From Plasmopara viticola (Eukaryota > Oomycota > Peronosporomycetes > Peronosporales > Peronosporaceae): a DNA stretch of 64,000 bases. This document shows positions 9,700-21,299 of this stretch, piece after piece. The stretch spans positions 372,001 to 436,000 of the forward strand of contig MBPM02000035.1 of NCBI GenBank assembly GCA_001695595.3. Direction: 5' to 3'. Both the position numbers and the translations under genes were made by a program. The notes beneath the pieces were generated by a model. The model searched no databases and was not told where the DNA came from. It saw only the letters and a program-made list of their open reading frames with translations. Every line of letters starts with the position of its first letter. Within the stretch, counting starts at the first letter, position 1.

Positions 9700-10650
9700 C
9701 CAGGTCTTAACGTTGCCCGTCAATCAATATGGCGGGTTCAACATTTTTTGCGTTCGAAACATCATAGGATGACATCGCATGCATGTCGGTGCTGTGAAAT
9801 TGTCTCACTTGCAAATGTTTATTCAGATTGCGTCGAGGGAACCTGCGAGTAGACAAAAAGGTGCGGCTTGCTGTCAGCCAAGAAAAGTTTGTGTGGCAAG
9901 CAAACTCTGCACCCTCTGTAGCAGAGTTCGAGCGAGCAATGGAGGTCAACTCAGAAGCAAAGATCGTATCTGGGGTGCATCTTTCTTTAAAAGTGGACTC
10001 TGCACCCACACTACGAGTTTACACCGCTCTTCGGATGACAAACGGCTAAGTTTGTGTAGACTGAGCAGACACAAAGTTTAGAGCACAAGCCCAGAACGAT
10101 ACTCCCTTTCGAGTTCTTTGAAACGATTCTACGATACTGATGGGAAATTGGGCGAGGCAAGGCTGTTTGGTGACGCCTTGGACGAAAAACGCTCATCGCG
10201 CAACCGAAGCTCGCCGCTAAGTACACCGCTGTGTTCAGATTGGATCTGATTGCCTTCGTGGCGCACGTTACGAGTCCAATGAACCAGCGGCGTGTCAACA
10301 TTGAGACATCAAATTGCTTGTATGAGACCTGGAAGCAACTGGAGATACCGTGTCGACATCTATATGCTGCTAGGGCAGCAGCCAAGGCAATCGAAATCTA
10401 AATTGTCTCTTATGAGAGCATGCTACACGGTGATCTGCTACCAGTCAGGGATGGGGACTCTCGAAGTACCCGAGGACCGAGCTCTGCACCCAGATTCTTG
10501 TATCCTGCCTGCAGTTTTTGTCCGACAGGGTGGGCGTCCAAAAAAGAGACGCATCTTTTCTTATGGTAAGAGAGTTCAGGTGGCAAAGTCTAACGAAGAC
10601 GGAGAAACAATATGTCATGCGCACCATCCATGTATTTGTTGAGTTGTGCA
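9700..10650 (+). pseudogene. Mutator-like (MULE) transposase C-terminal remnant
   Basis: Fragments in more than one plus frame resemble the end of a Mutator-like transposase. There is a V-A-E-F-E-R-A-M segment near 9910-9950, a SWIM zinc-finger-like block near 10300-10370 (C then E-I-P-C-R-H-L-Y-A), and a basic G-R-P-K-K-R-R-I tail near 10530. The DDE catalytic part is not seen. The assignment rests on these short motifs only. No terminal inverted repeats were identified. Confidence 0.45.
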
Positions 10651-10659
10651 ATTAAGCAG

Positions 10660-12530
10660 ATTCACAGTAAAAAATATTATTTTTACTCTGCGGTACGGCA
10701 TCCCTCAGTATGCTTGGGCCACTGTGATATTTGATCGTGAACACAATGCACTGGCATGTTAGTGCACTCATCAAACTGCTATAAGAAATGCACTCAACTT
10801 CCAGTACTAAGCATATTGGTGGTCAATTTGCTCACAATGAAAGCCGGTTGGTCGCTTTCACAGTTCAAAGGGCACTGGCTGTATCGACTGTGAGCTAGAA
10901 ACTCTTTGTAACCATCACTTTGCGGCCATGTGAACCAAATCTCGTATTTCACTTGAGGGGTCACATACTGCTAGGTTTTTGGAAACATTTGAATCACCTT
11001 ACACGAGAACTTTTAATTTGTATCACAATTTGCAATTTTCCTTCAAGCAAGTTTTGTAGTCTTTTTTTTTGTGGGTCCTTTTCGGAGCTCAACAGTTAAA
11101 AATTTTATGGGTCAAAAATACTTCCAGTGTACAATTTAGGAGGTCATAGCTGTAACGGTGAGAAACGCTATCTCTACAACCAAAAAACGTGAAGAGCACA
11201 ATGGGGGATTGGATGCAGTTATTGGTACTAAGCCAAATATGATTGTTATTACGGGCTATGTCTGGTTAAACGCCAACCCAATTGTCTTTGGTTCGCGTAG
11301 CTCTTGTCAAGACGTTCTAAGCGAGAGATCATGCTCTAATAAATAGAAACTTTCCCGGCGCGCATTCATGAAATTGTGATTAAATGGTCTGGTCAGCGCT
11401 ATCCGGCCGATTGATCACTGGATCAAATAGTAATGACAGGTGATTTATCTTTCCTCTTTCTTTCTTTAATGACGTGTGTTCTTATTGATACGTATGAACA
11501 GCAGATTCATTTGCTTGGTAATGTCACACAGATTGTAGATTGATGTGCAGCTACCAGTACAGTATACAATATGACAGCTGGCCCTACCGATCTGTTCTGA
11601 CGCAATATCATCTCCAACACGATAGGATCGATAAGAAGACCTGGAATCTTGCTATTTATCTATATAATAAAAATTGCAACGATATCCGGATATTAGCGGT
11701 TACTGCACATCTGAGTCGATAATAATTATCAAGGGGACATATTCTAGCGCTCAACTATACTACACAAATTAGACCTAGTCTTTTCTTGTATGTAAAAGTA
11801 GCATGGGTGGGATTGCCATTTTTGGTTCGGAAATGTAAATTCCTGCTTCTATTGATCGTGTTGTGTTGTTTTCACAGCACTACAAGTTCTTAACTTTAAC
11901 AGCCTGGCCATCGAGCTTGAGACGGCGAAGCCATAAAAGTAGAAGACGCTCTTCTACTTGATCATGTAACCTCGAAAATGACAACACGACAGGATCACTT
12001 TGAAGATCTAAAAGAAGGTACAAGAAATGGTACTGTTCTCAGATATCAATAGGATCATTCACAATCAAGGCTTCGAAGAAACAGGCTTAATGACTTTCAT
12101 TTTTATGTATCATACAGGTGTTCCACTCTTTCTTCTTTTATCTTTAATGATGTGTATTCTTTCTGGTACGTATGAACAGCCGATTCATTTGCGACCTATT
12201 CCTTCGTAATGTCACACAGACTACCATTGATGTGCAGCGACCAGTACGATATACAATATGACAGCTGGCTCTTCCGATCTGCTCTGATGCAATGTCAATC
12301 ACAACACGAGAGAATCGAAAAGAAGATCAACAATTTTGCTACTTTTAATGGATACCGTACATTTATTAAAAACATTTCGTATTCTAGCGAATCTGTAAAT
12401 GAATGGCTACACTATAATAAGCTTTTCTACACAAGTCTTTTCTATAATGTAAAACGCCGATTGGCTGATCGGCTGTGGGACGCCTTGTCGGTTGCCTCAA
12501 TACAAAGTTCCTCTTTTCCAAACCATCACT
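10660..12530. repeat. Non-coding; two diverged copies of a GIP upstream block
   Basis: No gene is recognised in 10660-11430. The blocks 11430-11730 and 12120-12470 are diverged direct repeats: 'ctttaatgacgtgtgttctt'/'ctttaatgatgtgtattctt', then GTATGAACAGC, GATTCATTTG, GTAATGTCACACAGA, GATGTGCAGC and ATACAATATGACAGCTGG in the same order. A third, weaker copy is at about 35100-35340 beside another GIP pseudogene. They appear to be GIP promoter-distal sequence duplicated with the genes. Confidence 0.55.
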
Positions 12531-12591
12531 TGATTGCGAGGCATACTGTTCTTGGTTTCGCGCCTTGCAATCTGCAACTCTTACCAACTCG

Positions 12592-13248
12592 ATGAAGATT
12601 TTTAACACCATCGCTGCTTCTTTGATAGCTATTGCCAGTGTCACCGTCAACGCTGAGCACGCATCGCGGAGGCTTATGTTGGGAGGAACACCCGTTGCGA
12701 ACATGAAGATTCATAACGCCGGCTTTCGCGAGTCTGCTGATAGTAACAGCTATCGCGGTGGTGCTCTGGTTTCTTCTACATTTGTGCTCACCACTTCTTT
12801 ATGCATCGAGATTATGTTCCCTAACGTTGTGTCGGTCGGTACGCAATACCTTAACCCTTGGCCATACCGAGCAAGTTCGAGCCCGTCCGGCTTCCTAAAG
12901 CGGATGATTCGGACACTCAGACTGGCATGATGGCAAAGGCTATGGGCTGGGGTTGGACTACTAATCCCAATGGCACATTCTCTAACGTACTGTTGGCTGT
13001 CGAACTGGAAGTGTGGAGCTTTGAGGACTGCGTTGCGATATACGGAGTCGATTTTTCGAGCTTGTGCGCAGGTGGTGTTCAGGATGGACACGTGCGAGGG
13101 TGATAATGGTGGTAGGAACAGGAAACGGGTGACATTGTCATTGGTCTGACCGGTAATCGTCACGGTTGCGGTTCAGAGGGATCACCGACCGATTTTTCGC
13201 GCGTGTCGTCTGTAATCTCATAAATTGAAACCACGATTGCGAGTGTTT
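12592..13248 (+). pseudogene. GIP-like pseudogene, copy E
   Basis: Closest to copy D in its signal peptide (M-K-I-F-N start) and central region. The ATG at 12592 opens a good signal peptide and S1 N-terminus with T-T-S-L-C, where the catalytic His is Leu as in D. Roughly 35 codons around the Y-L-N to P-S-K-F region are deleted at about 12860, with a frame change. The frame resumes through W-S-F-E-D-C and C-A-G-G-V, then breaks again near 13080-13110, where the Ser loop (E-G-D-N-G-G) is cut before P-L-V. The C-terminus near 13170-13248 survives only as diverged S-R-V-S-S sequence. The lesions are described as found; no repaired product is implied. Confidence 0.8.
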
Positions 13249-13355
13249 AGACGAGGTTTCAAGCACTGTTTTCACGATCATAGCGTCTACTTTTCACAAT
13301 CACATTGTTGTTAATTAAATTTTATGAAAAGCACACAAATTATTTATTTATCTAG

Positions 13356-13368
13356 TGATCAATCGGCC
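13356..13368. repeat. Target-site duplication of LINE derivative copy 3
   Basis: TGATCAATCGGCC is repeated exactly at 13695-13707 on the other side of the element. Confidence 0.85.
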
Positions 13369-13694
13369 CTTCGAAATAGGTTGGGGTGACGCCCTCCTTC
13401 CAAACACGAGAGCTAAATGCTCGCGCGCTTCGGGTAGGTGCTCTCGGGCATCTGCAGGTCTCTAACGAGTCTCACCCTCGACGCGACGGTCTCCAGCACC
13501 AGGGCGCCACCTGGGCTCTTACCAAGTCAGAGCTAAACAAAATAATGGAAGACCCTCACGACCTCGGTGCTGGCTGCACTGCCCGCCGAACAAGACCCGA
13601 CGTATGCGGACACCACTCTATGCCGTGGACTAGCCAGACTGAGCCTAGCACGTGCATAACTTGGCAACGCGATAACGTAATACATTACATTACA
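13369..13694 (+). mobile_element. SINE-like LINE derivative, copy 3 (326 bp)
   Basis: Same three-part structure and junctions as copy 2, ending in (ATTAC)n. It is flanked by a 12-13 bp direct repeat TGATCAATCGGCC at 13356-13368 and 13695-13707, which sets its ends. The first few bases differ slightly (CTTCGAAATAGG in the place of TTCGGAAAAGG). It inserted just downstream of GIP pseudogene E. Confidence 0.88.
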
Positions 13695-13974
13695 TGATCA
13701 ATCGGCCAGATAGGACTATTTAATTACGATTTTATGTATGGGCGCCGGGAAAGTCTCTGTACGAGTTCTCGCTAAAAATATCCTGCGCGAAATAAAGTGA
13801 TATAGTTGGCGTTCCACTAGACACACCTCGAAACCATAAATATATTTGGCTCAGCTGTCTGCACCTAACCCTTGCTTCGCTCTTCACGATCTTTGGCTGT
13901 AAAATAGCGTTAGGCGCTGGCAGCATCTCTGGCCCATAACGCCCTACAATATGTAACTCTCAATCGTTGCTGGA

Positions 13975-14232
13975 ACCGACCCTGTGGCTCGAGCGGTTAG
14001 CCGTTCGACCCAGGACCGGGAGACACCTGGTTCGATACCCATAGGATCCGAATTAAGGCAGCCGGAGATAGGTCACTGAAGTGGACTACCAACTCGCGCC
14101 GGTAAAAAAAGGGTTAGGTGAAGGGCGCCCCACTGACCGAAAAAGCCCCATAATGTAATGAGGGGTACATAACCCGGTCCCAATATGGGTTGGACATCCC
14201 GCGATACAGACAGCTTGGTCCTAGCGCGTGGA
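13975..14232 (+). mobile_element. tRNA-derived SINE candidate
   Basis: An A-box-like TGGCTCGAGCGG at 13985-13996 and a B-box-like GGTTCGATACC at 14029-14039 lie about 33 bp apart, as in an RNA polymerase III tRNA promoter. The head resembles a Leu/Ser-type tRNA 5' half (CGAGCGGTTAG), but no acceptor stem pairing is evident, so it is not a tRNA gene. A GC-rich unrelated body follows to about 14230. The 3' limit is uncertain and no second copy is in the window. Oomycete SINE families with tRNA heads are known; membership in a named family is not claimed. Confidence 0.6.
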
Positions 14233-17200
14233 TTCCGGTTGCTTAAGTCTCAACAGTTGCTGGCGATCTAAGTTCGAAAAGGATCTATTAGAGAAGAGAA
14301 ACTACAAAGCTGACTTTTGAAGTTGTGCTTCTATTTGATTAGCTTTCAACCGGAGCCATAACAAACATTAAGTGACAAAGTCATTTGTTTGCTACACCAG
14401 ATAATAATGGGACGCCCAACAACTCTATTGAAAATGGCGTATATCGAGTTAGTTCTCGTACGATCTTACGATGTGCTCCAGCATCCATGCGGTATCACAA
14501 AGCCATTAACCGCGCGTGACATCAGTTCAGATAACTTTTCGTTGCTCCATGTCACAAAAGTATAAATAACAAGAAGTCCAAGGAAGTGAATACAAATACG
14601 TCGTGATTTCCCCCTTTAAATTGCACGAAAGTGGTCATTTCAGTCAAGAGAAAACATATTTTCACACGCACCTAATGATGTTAGCCCAATTTATGTAAGT
14701 GGGTTTGCCGATATGTGCGCACATGCGCTGTTTCTCGACACTTTGAGCCCTCGATGAATGCAGCTGCAACATTGGCGTGCTTGCCAATGCTGTTGCCTTG
14801 CTAGTACCACTTTGCCATGAAAAAAATTTTGCTGGTTTAAAAATGACTATGAAATTTGTGCTCAGCTTGCCGAAGTCAGCACGGATATTGTGATCTTGGC
14901 CGATAATTTGATCGAAGCGCTTACTGTACAGCTGTGTCAGACACGATCGACTGTGTCAAAGAAACAGCGCTGTATCGAGTCATTACCTATGAACTGAAAC
15001 TTCTTCGAAGAAACTTGATATGGAGGATTATTAAAGGTAAAAAATACTAGGTTGAAAAACACTTGAGCGTAACAATGATAGACCGAAGTCGAGCTAATCA
15101 AATAAATTTGCTTTGTCGAAGAAGAAAAGCGCAGTATACGTTTGAATACGCCAAGGTGCTGGCGCAACCTGCTATCACTCGTTAAAATATCATAGAACAT
15201 TTTTTCCCTAACAGGTTTGAGAGAGTTATTTGGCTTACTCGCGCGCTCACTAAATGCCACTCCATTTCGGGTATGGGCTTATTCGGGGAAAATTTGCCAA
15301 GCATGATGACACCTGCATCTATCGTAGTAGACAAAAAAGTCTAAGACTTCGTGTCCAAAGAGCTTAGTGTCTCAAGAGAACCATTTGAAGCTACGATAAT
15401 TAAATCAATCCAACGATGCGATGACGGAATTTTGTAGACTATTAAGAATGGCTGACAGCAAAATAAAAGATTGTAAGCAAAATCGTAAATTTGCGCGTGA
15501 ACTTACAATAAAAGAGCTACGCTTGCTTTTTAAGTTGGCGTGAGATGGCCTGCTAAAGGTCGAGACATCTGTAAATCTGAATTTCTGACTAATGTGAGAG
15601 AACATATTTTCCAGTAAGCAGTGGCTTTACTATAAAATTGATGAAAATAGCTCTTTTGCCGGACATCATTGTGGGTGTTGATGGATCAATGCTTAACCGT
15701 ATTCGTAGACAAATGTAGCACCTTGAGACCGTCAATCTTGTCAACGGACTACGGCGACGCAGGATGCTCGTGAAGCAGCGATAAGCCTTCTCGTCTGTCT
15801 GAAGTAGACATGTTGGTAAAGGACGATAGAGCTCGGCTATATACCCCTATCAACGAGGTGCCGACCTAAATATTGCCGGATCTGAAGGACTGTTCAGTGT
15901 CGTCTGAGACGCGTCCAATCTTGCCAATTTTTACAAGCATGTGCCAAGACATAAGGTCGGGTAACCGCGTTAGTATCTCAATCGTTCAAGGCAACATAAG
16001 ATTTCCGATTAGAAATATCGTGTTCACGACAAAGATCCACGTGCAAGGCTTAATGATCTTGTAAAATATAGGAGTCATCAGCAAGACTCTAAATCACTCT
16101 CACAAGGCACTCCCACGCATTCTACTTAAAGTGCTGACAACGGTCTATTTTATGTCACTCCTTCACTGATATGCTTCTTTTCAAATGCGAAAGTGTCTGT
16201 ATATGCTGTCACAGCGTTTTCTTGCTAAACACCACTCTCGTGTGACGCAGTATATAGGCTCTAAGCTCTGATGTCGTGATGCTTATCGGGTGACGTTGCC
16301 AAGAGCGTATTTTTTTGTACACGTCCTGATTTACTCAAATGAAAGAATAGAACGGATCCAATAAACGATCCAGGACCGAATATCCAATCGTGCCTTTTGA
16401 TTTTGAGGTCGCATGGTAATTACTTCGGCTTTTACGGAGGATTTATACGCCTCTCAGGATCAATATCCTGGCTTTATCAGCTAACTCATAAGCCTTTCAA
16501 TTTCTTCCATGGACACCTCAACCAGCTTAAGCAAAATTTTCAAGGAAAATGTGTCAGCCTCATGTTGCCTACGGTCGTGCGTGTTTCTGCTTTCGTAAGT
16601 GTATCTAGCCGAGCGCTTTTGTGACGTAATTGTCGTCACCAGCCGGTTTGCCGGTAACGGCTATAACGACATAAAACAAAGAATTATAGAATATATATGC
16701 ATTAGTACTTTTAATAATAAAAGGCGATTTTTAACACCAGAAGAGTTTTACAGATACTTCATCATCATTAGACTTAAGCTACTTATTGATCTGGGATGTG
16801 GAAAAGGCAGGTGGAATAACGCGGAATGATACCTTTATGGACGGTAGCTGTAGATAGCGGAGAAGCATGGGTCAGGCTGTAGCAAAAATAATATTTGTAA
16901 GAGCTCTTCATTAAAACTTTTAATAAGATTCCTCCGCGACTGTGTTACTCAGCACCACTTGTCGTGTCAAGTCCAAGATTTTAAGGCAAGGCTTCTCGTG
17001 GTTGTATAGTGAGAAGTGAGTCACATTGTGAATATTGGTACGAGCCATACAGTTGAAAGTATTGATTACAAATGGTACTTTTAGTAAGAACCTAATTTTC
17101 AGTAGTAATGTGGTACGAATATCTGAAACACTTTCAGTTGGCCTGTTGTTTCGTGCTTTATTCTTTTGGTGAATGATTGCCCCGCTTTTGAAGATACGGA

Positions 17201-17690
17201 GAAACCTTCTAAATAAGTGCTCACTTGGTTTGCTTGATCTATATTCAATACGAATGAGTTGTTTCGTTCTAATTCGCTGTATGGTAATACGAAAGACTCG
17301 TGAGCCCACAAGCCCGTTCATCGATATCACTAAATACTTAACACGCCGTGACAAGGAGCTCGACAAGCGCGAAAGGACTTGTAATTATCAACGGTGAAGC
17401 AGCTGAAGCTTGACCAACTTATCCGATTGGATTGTAAGGACTCAGGTGCCAGAGTTCTAGTGCACGACATCACTGAAAGTCTAAAGCACCCTAATCAGCA
17501 AAACCAAAGGCTTTAAAAAGGTTCATTAGACCTTTTTATCCATTTATTTAAAAGCGAAGACTGTAAAACAAAATTGAATCAGTTTAAAATTTATTCTTTG
17601 GGTTTATTAAGGTCTGGTAGATTTACAAAGAGCGCTGAGAATTCCAGCGAGTATAATCCAACAACGAGGCCGTACTACTAACCGCTCATC
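14233..17690. repeat. Diverged copy of the dispersed retroelement repeat
   Basis: No intact gene. The part near 15230-15300 (CGCGCGCTCACTAAATgCCACTCCATT) matches 51481-51540. The parts near 15600-15960, including a 'ccggatctgaaggac...cagtgtcgtc' stretch, match the Gypsy RNase H area at 53150 and 20980. The part near 16400-16620 matches 43770-43810 and 45300-45350. Order and orientation agree with the right palindrome arm, but identity is much lower. 16620-17690 gives no further domain I can name. Confidence 0.5.
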
Positions 17691-17699
17691 CTGAAACCC

Positions 17700-19310
17700 A
17701 AGACCTCGTCAACAAAAATAGATAAATGTTCTCGACGACAATGGGAATGTACGACCAACGTCACGCTCAAGATCAAGAACGCCGACTCCGCAAGATGTGA
17801 CAATTACCAATGGCAAAGCGAACTCAGCCGCTCTGGCATATGTATCTCCTTCCGCAGCGACAGGACAAGACACACTGTCCTAGCAGCAGCTACTGATTTA
17901 TCTCACTCAGCAGTACTAGCAATATCAGGCCCGAGCGAAAGCTCAAATTCAAGTCCGAATGCAACAGGTCGATGAGCGCTTCGGGTTTCTCGTTGCATCA
18001 AGAGGCGAGCTCAAGAAAAATAATCCTCCTGTCTATATTAAGAGGTATGGCAAAGATAATGAATAACGGGTCTTTGCAACGGATCAGTACTACGCCAAAA
18101 AGGGAACAATAGAGTCGTTCAACTTGTGACGCTTATTCTAAGCATCTTATTGGCATCGTGCTTTATCGCTGACTGCGAGCGCATGAACGCGCACAAGAAT
18201 TGGGGACTTCTAAAAACGCAATTGCCCACACGCTTTTTGTCTAGGAATTTCGACTCTGATCTTTGAAAGCGAAAGTTTTACCCAAAACAAAGGAAGCCTA
18301 TCCATGAAAAGTCTCTAAATTTTAGAAGCTGACGCCTTAAGCCATATCAAAAATGAATAAATTGGAGAAGCGAATCATATTTCAGACTGGATGACCGGTT
18401 GAGACCGCAAAAGAAGATTCAGAAAGAGCGTACGAGTATTTTTCAGAAGGCCATTGAAGGTTCCTCCAGCTCCGAGTTTGCCTGTTACTCAGGCCAAATC
18501 GTACATCGATCTAGTCGTTCAAGTCGGTGCCCACATAATCAGGCTATCGTGCGAACAAACCACGACCTCAGAAGGAAATCTTTGAAAAGAGGAAGGACGA
18601 GAGTGACAACTGGACTAAATCGGCAACATGTAACAATTTTGGCGTTTCGGCAACATATCGCTTTAATGTACCGCTCCTAAACATAAGGGAATAAATCAAT
18701 TTCTCAGAGGTGCACTAAATGCTATTCTCGAAGCAAGAGCTAAAGCTTTTGAAGCCGTTGGCCAAGAGAAACCCGTCACCGTCTTCATCGATCATGAATG
18801 TAGTCTTAGCTGAGTATCCGAAGGCTTGGAGAAGCGACTCGAGCTACGATGTAAATCAGGGTTATATGATGCAAGCGACCTTGGTTACAACCAGGTTGTT
18901 CACCTTCTTCGACAAACAGTGCATATGAACTTGCAGACACCTGGTTTACAATTACATCGAGAACGTTCCAAGTCAGCCCTGTTCCTGAATACAAGGATTT
19001 TATTATTGGTATGATGTGGCTTTGTGAGCAAAACTATATATCAACTAGACTACAGGGCTCATGTCTGCTCGCATAAACACGGAGCACCACGCGGCAATTC
19101 GACTAGATCGCATAATCAACGTTCGTCTAGATGGACTGCTAGACAACTCAATGCTCGAATTAATCAAGGCCGTAAGATATTCGATTACAATCGGCAACAG
19201 GGTCACCATGGCCGTCAAGGAATGGCGCAGCTAATTTTCTCTTACCAGTTTTCGGGAATGTTGCGTCACGACAAATACATTAAAGCTGTCTTTGTCGTCA
19301 ACCCCCACAA
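17700..19310 (+). pseudogene. Ty3/Gypsy gag-protease remnant
   Basis: Frames near 17930-18140 resemble a gag capsid segment (V-F-A-T-D-Q-Y-Y-A-K-K-G-T). Around 18770-19020 a retroviral-type aspartic protease is suggested by V-F-I-D-H followed by a V-P-E-Y-K-D-F-I-I-G-M block (the hydrophobic-I-I-G-M flap end of the fold). The catalytic D-S/T-G triplet appears altered. Stops and frame changes are frequent. It precedes on the same strand the RNase H remnant at about 20930-21150, so a single old plus-strand element may run from here. Confidence 0.5.
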
Positions 19311-19319
19311 TTTTTGAAA

Positions 19320-20925
19320 AAAAAAAAGCTGAGCGTTCCGAAAATCAAGGGTGAGAATCTCTTAAGAATTACCCGGCGTATGAAATGCTACGCAAGTGTA
19401 TGAAACAGTATGTTTCCAAAGAGCCCAGTGTTTGGAGACGGAACAAATGGAATCTACGACAATACAAAACATCCCGATGATGGGATAACAATATTAGTCG
19501 TCTATAAGGAATGGCTTACTGCAGGTAAAAATATTGTAAGCAAAATAATGACTATGCACATTAAGTCACATATAACTCAACGCGCAACGCTGTACTCGCT
19601 TGTAAAGGTGGTGTTACATGGCTATCTTAAAGTCGAGATATCTGGAACCTTCTTTTGACACATGTAAGAGAGCATTTTTTCCTCTAAGCACTGACTTTAT
19701 CAAAAGAATTGGTAAGATTACTTTCTTACTGGACGCCATTGTAGGCGTTGATGCCTCAATGCTTTATCGTGTGGACATAAATGTGGTACCTAGAGACCAT
19801 CAGTCTCTGGAAAAAATAACGGCAACGCATGACTCTCATCAAGCAGTGAAAGACCTGTTTGTGTGTCTAAAGAAGACATGCTGGTACATGACGTTAGCGC
19901 TCGGCTATATATCTTTATTAAAAGAGGAAAGGGTACCATCAAAGGCAAAAGTTTGGCGAGGCTTACAAGACCTTTAAAGTAGCCGAAGGATTTATCTACG
20001 ACCCGTCAACAAAAAATGCGCGAGGATATTTAATTTTGAAGCATTCGTCATAACTGAAATAGAATTTAAGGCAGATATATCAGAATGTGGTCTCACAATA
20101 CCCGCCCTCGGCATCACCAACTGATAAACATTGCGACATTTAATTCTGTAGCCTATACACTGTGTTACACGAGAGTGATGTCAACCAAAAAAAACAATGT
20201 GATGTCATTGACGAACTCCTTCGCTAGAAACTTGAAGCGGGATCGGTTTGTGTCAGAAAGCCAAATGGTATGTTGTACAAAGCGCTCGCCTAAAATAAGC
20301 TAAATGAGTTCACCAACTTCAGCACAGGCGTCAAATCCAGGAAAAGTCGTGCTGCGAAACTGCATAACAAAATGAACTACGTACAGCACAATTAAATTGA
20401 GCGACGAATTATATTACGTGAAAGAGTGACGTATAAATGACCGTCGTCAGCACTATGAGTAATATGCCCAGAGAGTAGTTGGTGAGGATTTAGGAGCTCT
20501 TGAAAGGACTTGTGAAGCTATATCGCACTGTGGCTCAGTTGATTAGGATCACATGGCGTATGCACAAACATAGTTCGGTGACGATAACGTACATCGAACA
20601 AGAAGACAGGCATGAAAAACCACATTGCTTACTTGCGAACATTGCTTAAGTACATGCGCAAGAGTAAGCTCTACACTTATGCATATAAATGTTCGTCCAG
20701 CTTATAAGAAGTTTACTTAAGCGTGCTTTAAAAACATGGCTTTTGGACACATACTACTAATTCAAGGTCATTGTATATTGGTCAACTTCGTTGTTATAGA
20801 TAGACTTACAAAAGTGGCTCGGCCTTTTCAATTACCTGCAAGAATAAAGCACAAATTACGAAAATGTAGCTGGATCACTGTGTAGTCTTCCTGATAAGGA
20901 AAAGTAATGGAGTCGAGACCTAACA
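19320..20925 (+). repeat. Unassigned internal part of the dispersed retroelement repeat
   Basis: The block matches 51550-52950 in the same orientation (for example CATCCCGATGATGGGATAACAATATTAGTCG at 19470 against the related stretch at 51653). A 119-codon frame at 19618-19977 has no domain I recognise. By position it could be a decayed RT region, but I see no RT motif. Confidence 0.45.
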
Positions 20926-20929
20926 CGAA

Positions 20930-21180
20930 GAAGCATTTGATTGGCTCAACTCGAGCAAGTTAAAAACTGAAGTAAATTTTCCCGAGTCTCAATGATTGTT
21001 CAGTGTCGTCCGTGACGCGTCCAGTTCTACCATTAGCGTTGTACTGCAAGCATGTACCGAGAAGAAAGATCGCGTGAGCGCATTTTTAATTTTACCCAAA
21101 ACTGCTATTCCAGTCTATCGTTGGAGATCAAGACTCCAATGCTCTGACGTTCAAGACGCTTTTTATCACGGATCCGCGCT
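20930..21180 (+). pseudogene. Ty3/Gypsy RT/RNase H junction remnant
   Basis: E-E-A-F-D-W-L followed by a F-S-V-V-R-D-A-S-S-S segment and an A-C-T-E-K-K-D-R-V-S-A-F stretch match the connection between RT and RNase H in Gypsy elements. The catalytic T/C-D-A-S survives as R-D-A-S. The same piece is at about 53090-53330 (+) and 42630-42880 (-). Confidence 0.55.
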
Positions 21181-21299
21181 TTCTATTATGCAACGCCTAC
21201 TGCTGTTTAAATTACCGGCTACGAGTAGCGCATCTCGAAGTTCTTGATAGCCGCCTTGCTGACCTCGGTATGGTGTTGTAGAACATAGGCCACACGATG

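Noticed and set aside
13985..14040. Functional tRNA-Leu or tRNA-Ser gene
   Set aside because: A and B boxes are present but no acceptor stem or plausible full cloverleaf is evident. It fits a SINE head better.
19618..19977. 119-codon frame as a host gene
   Set aside because: It lies in repeat sequence shared with 51830-52190, where the frame is broken.
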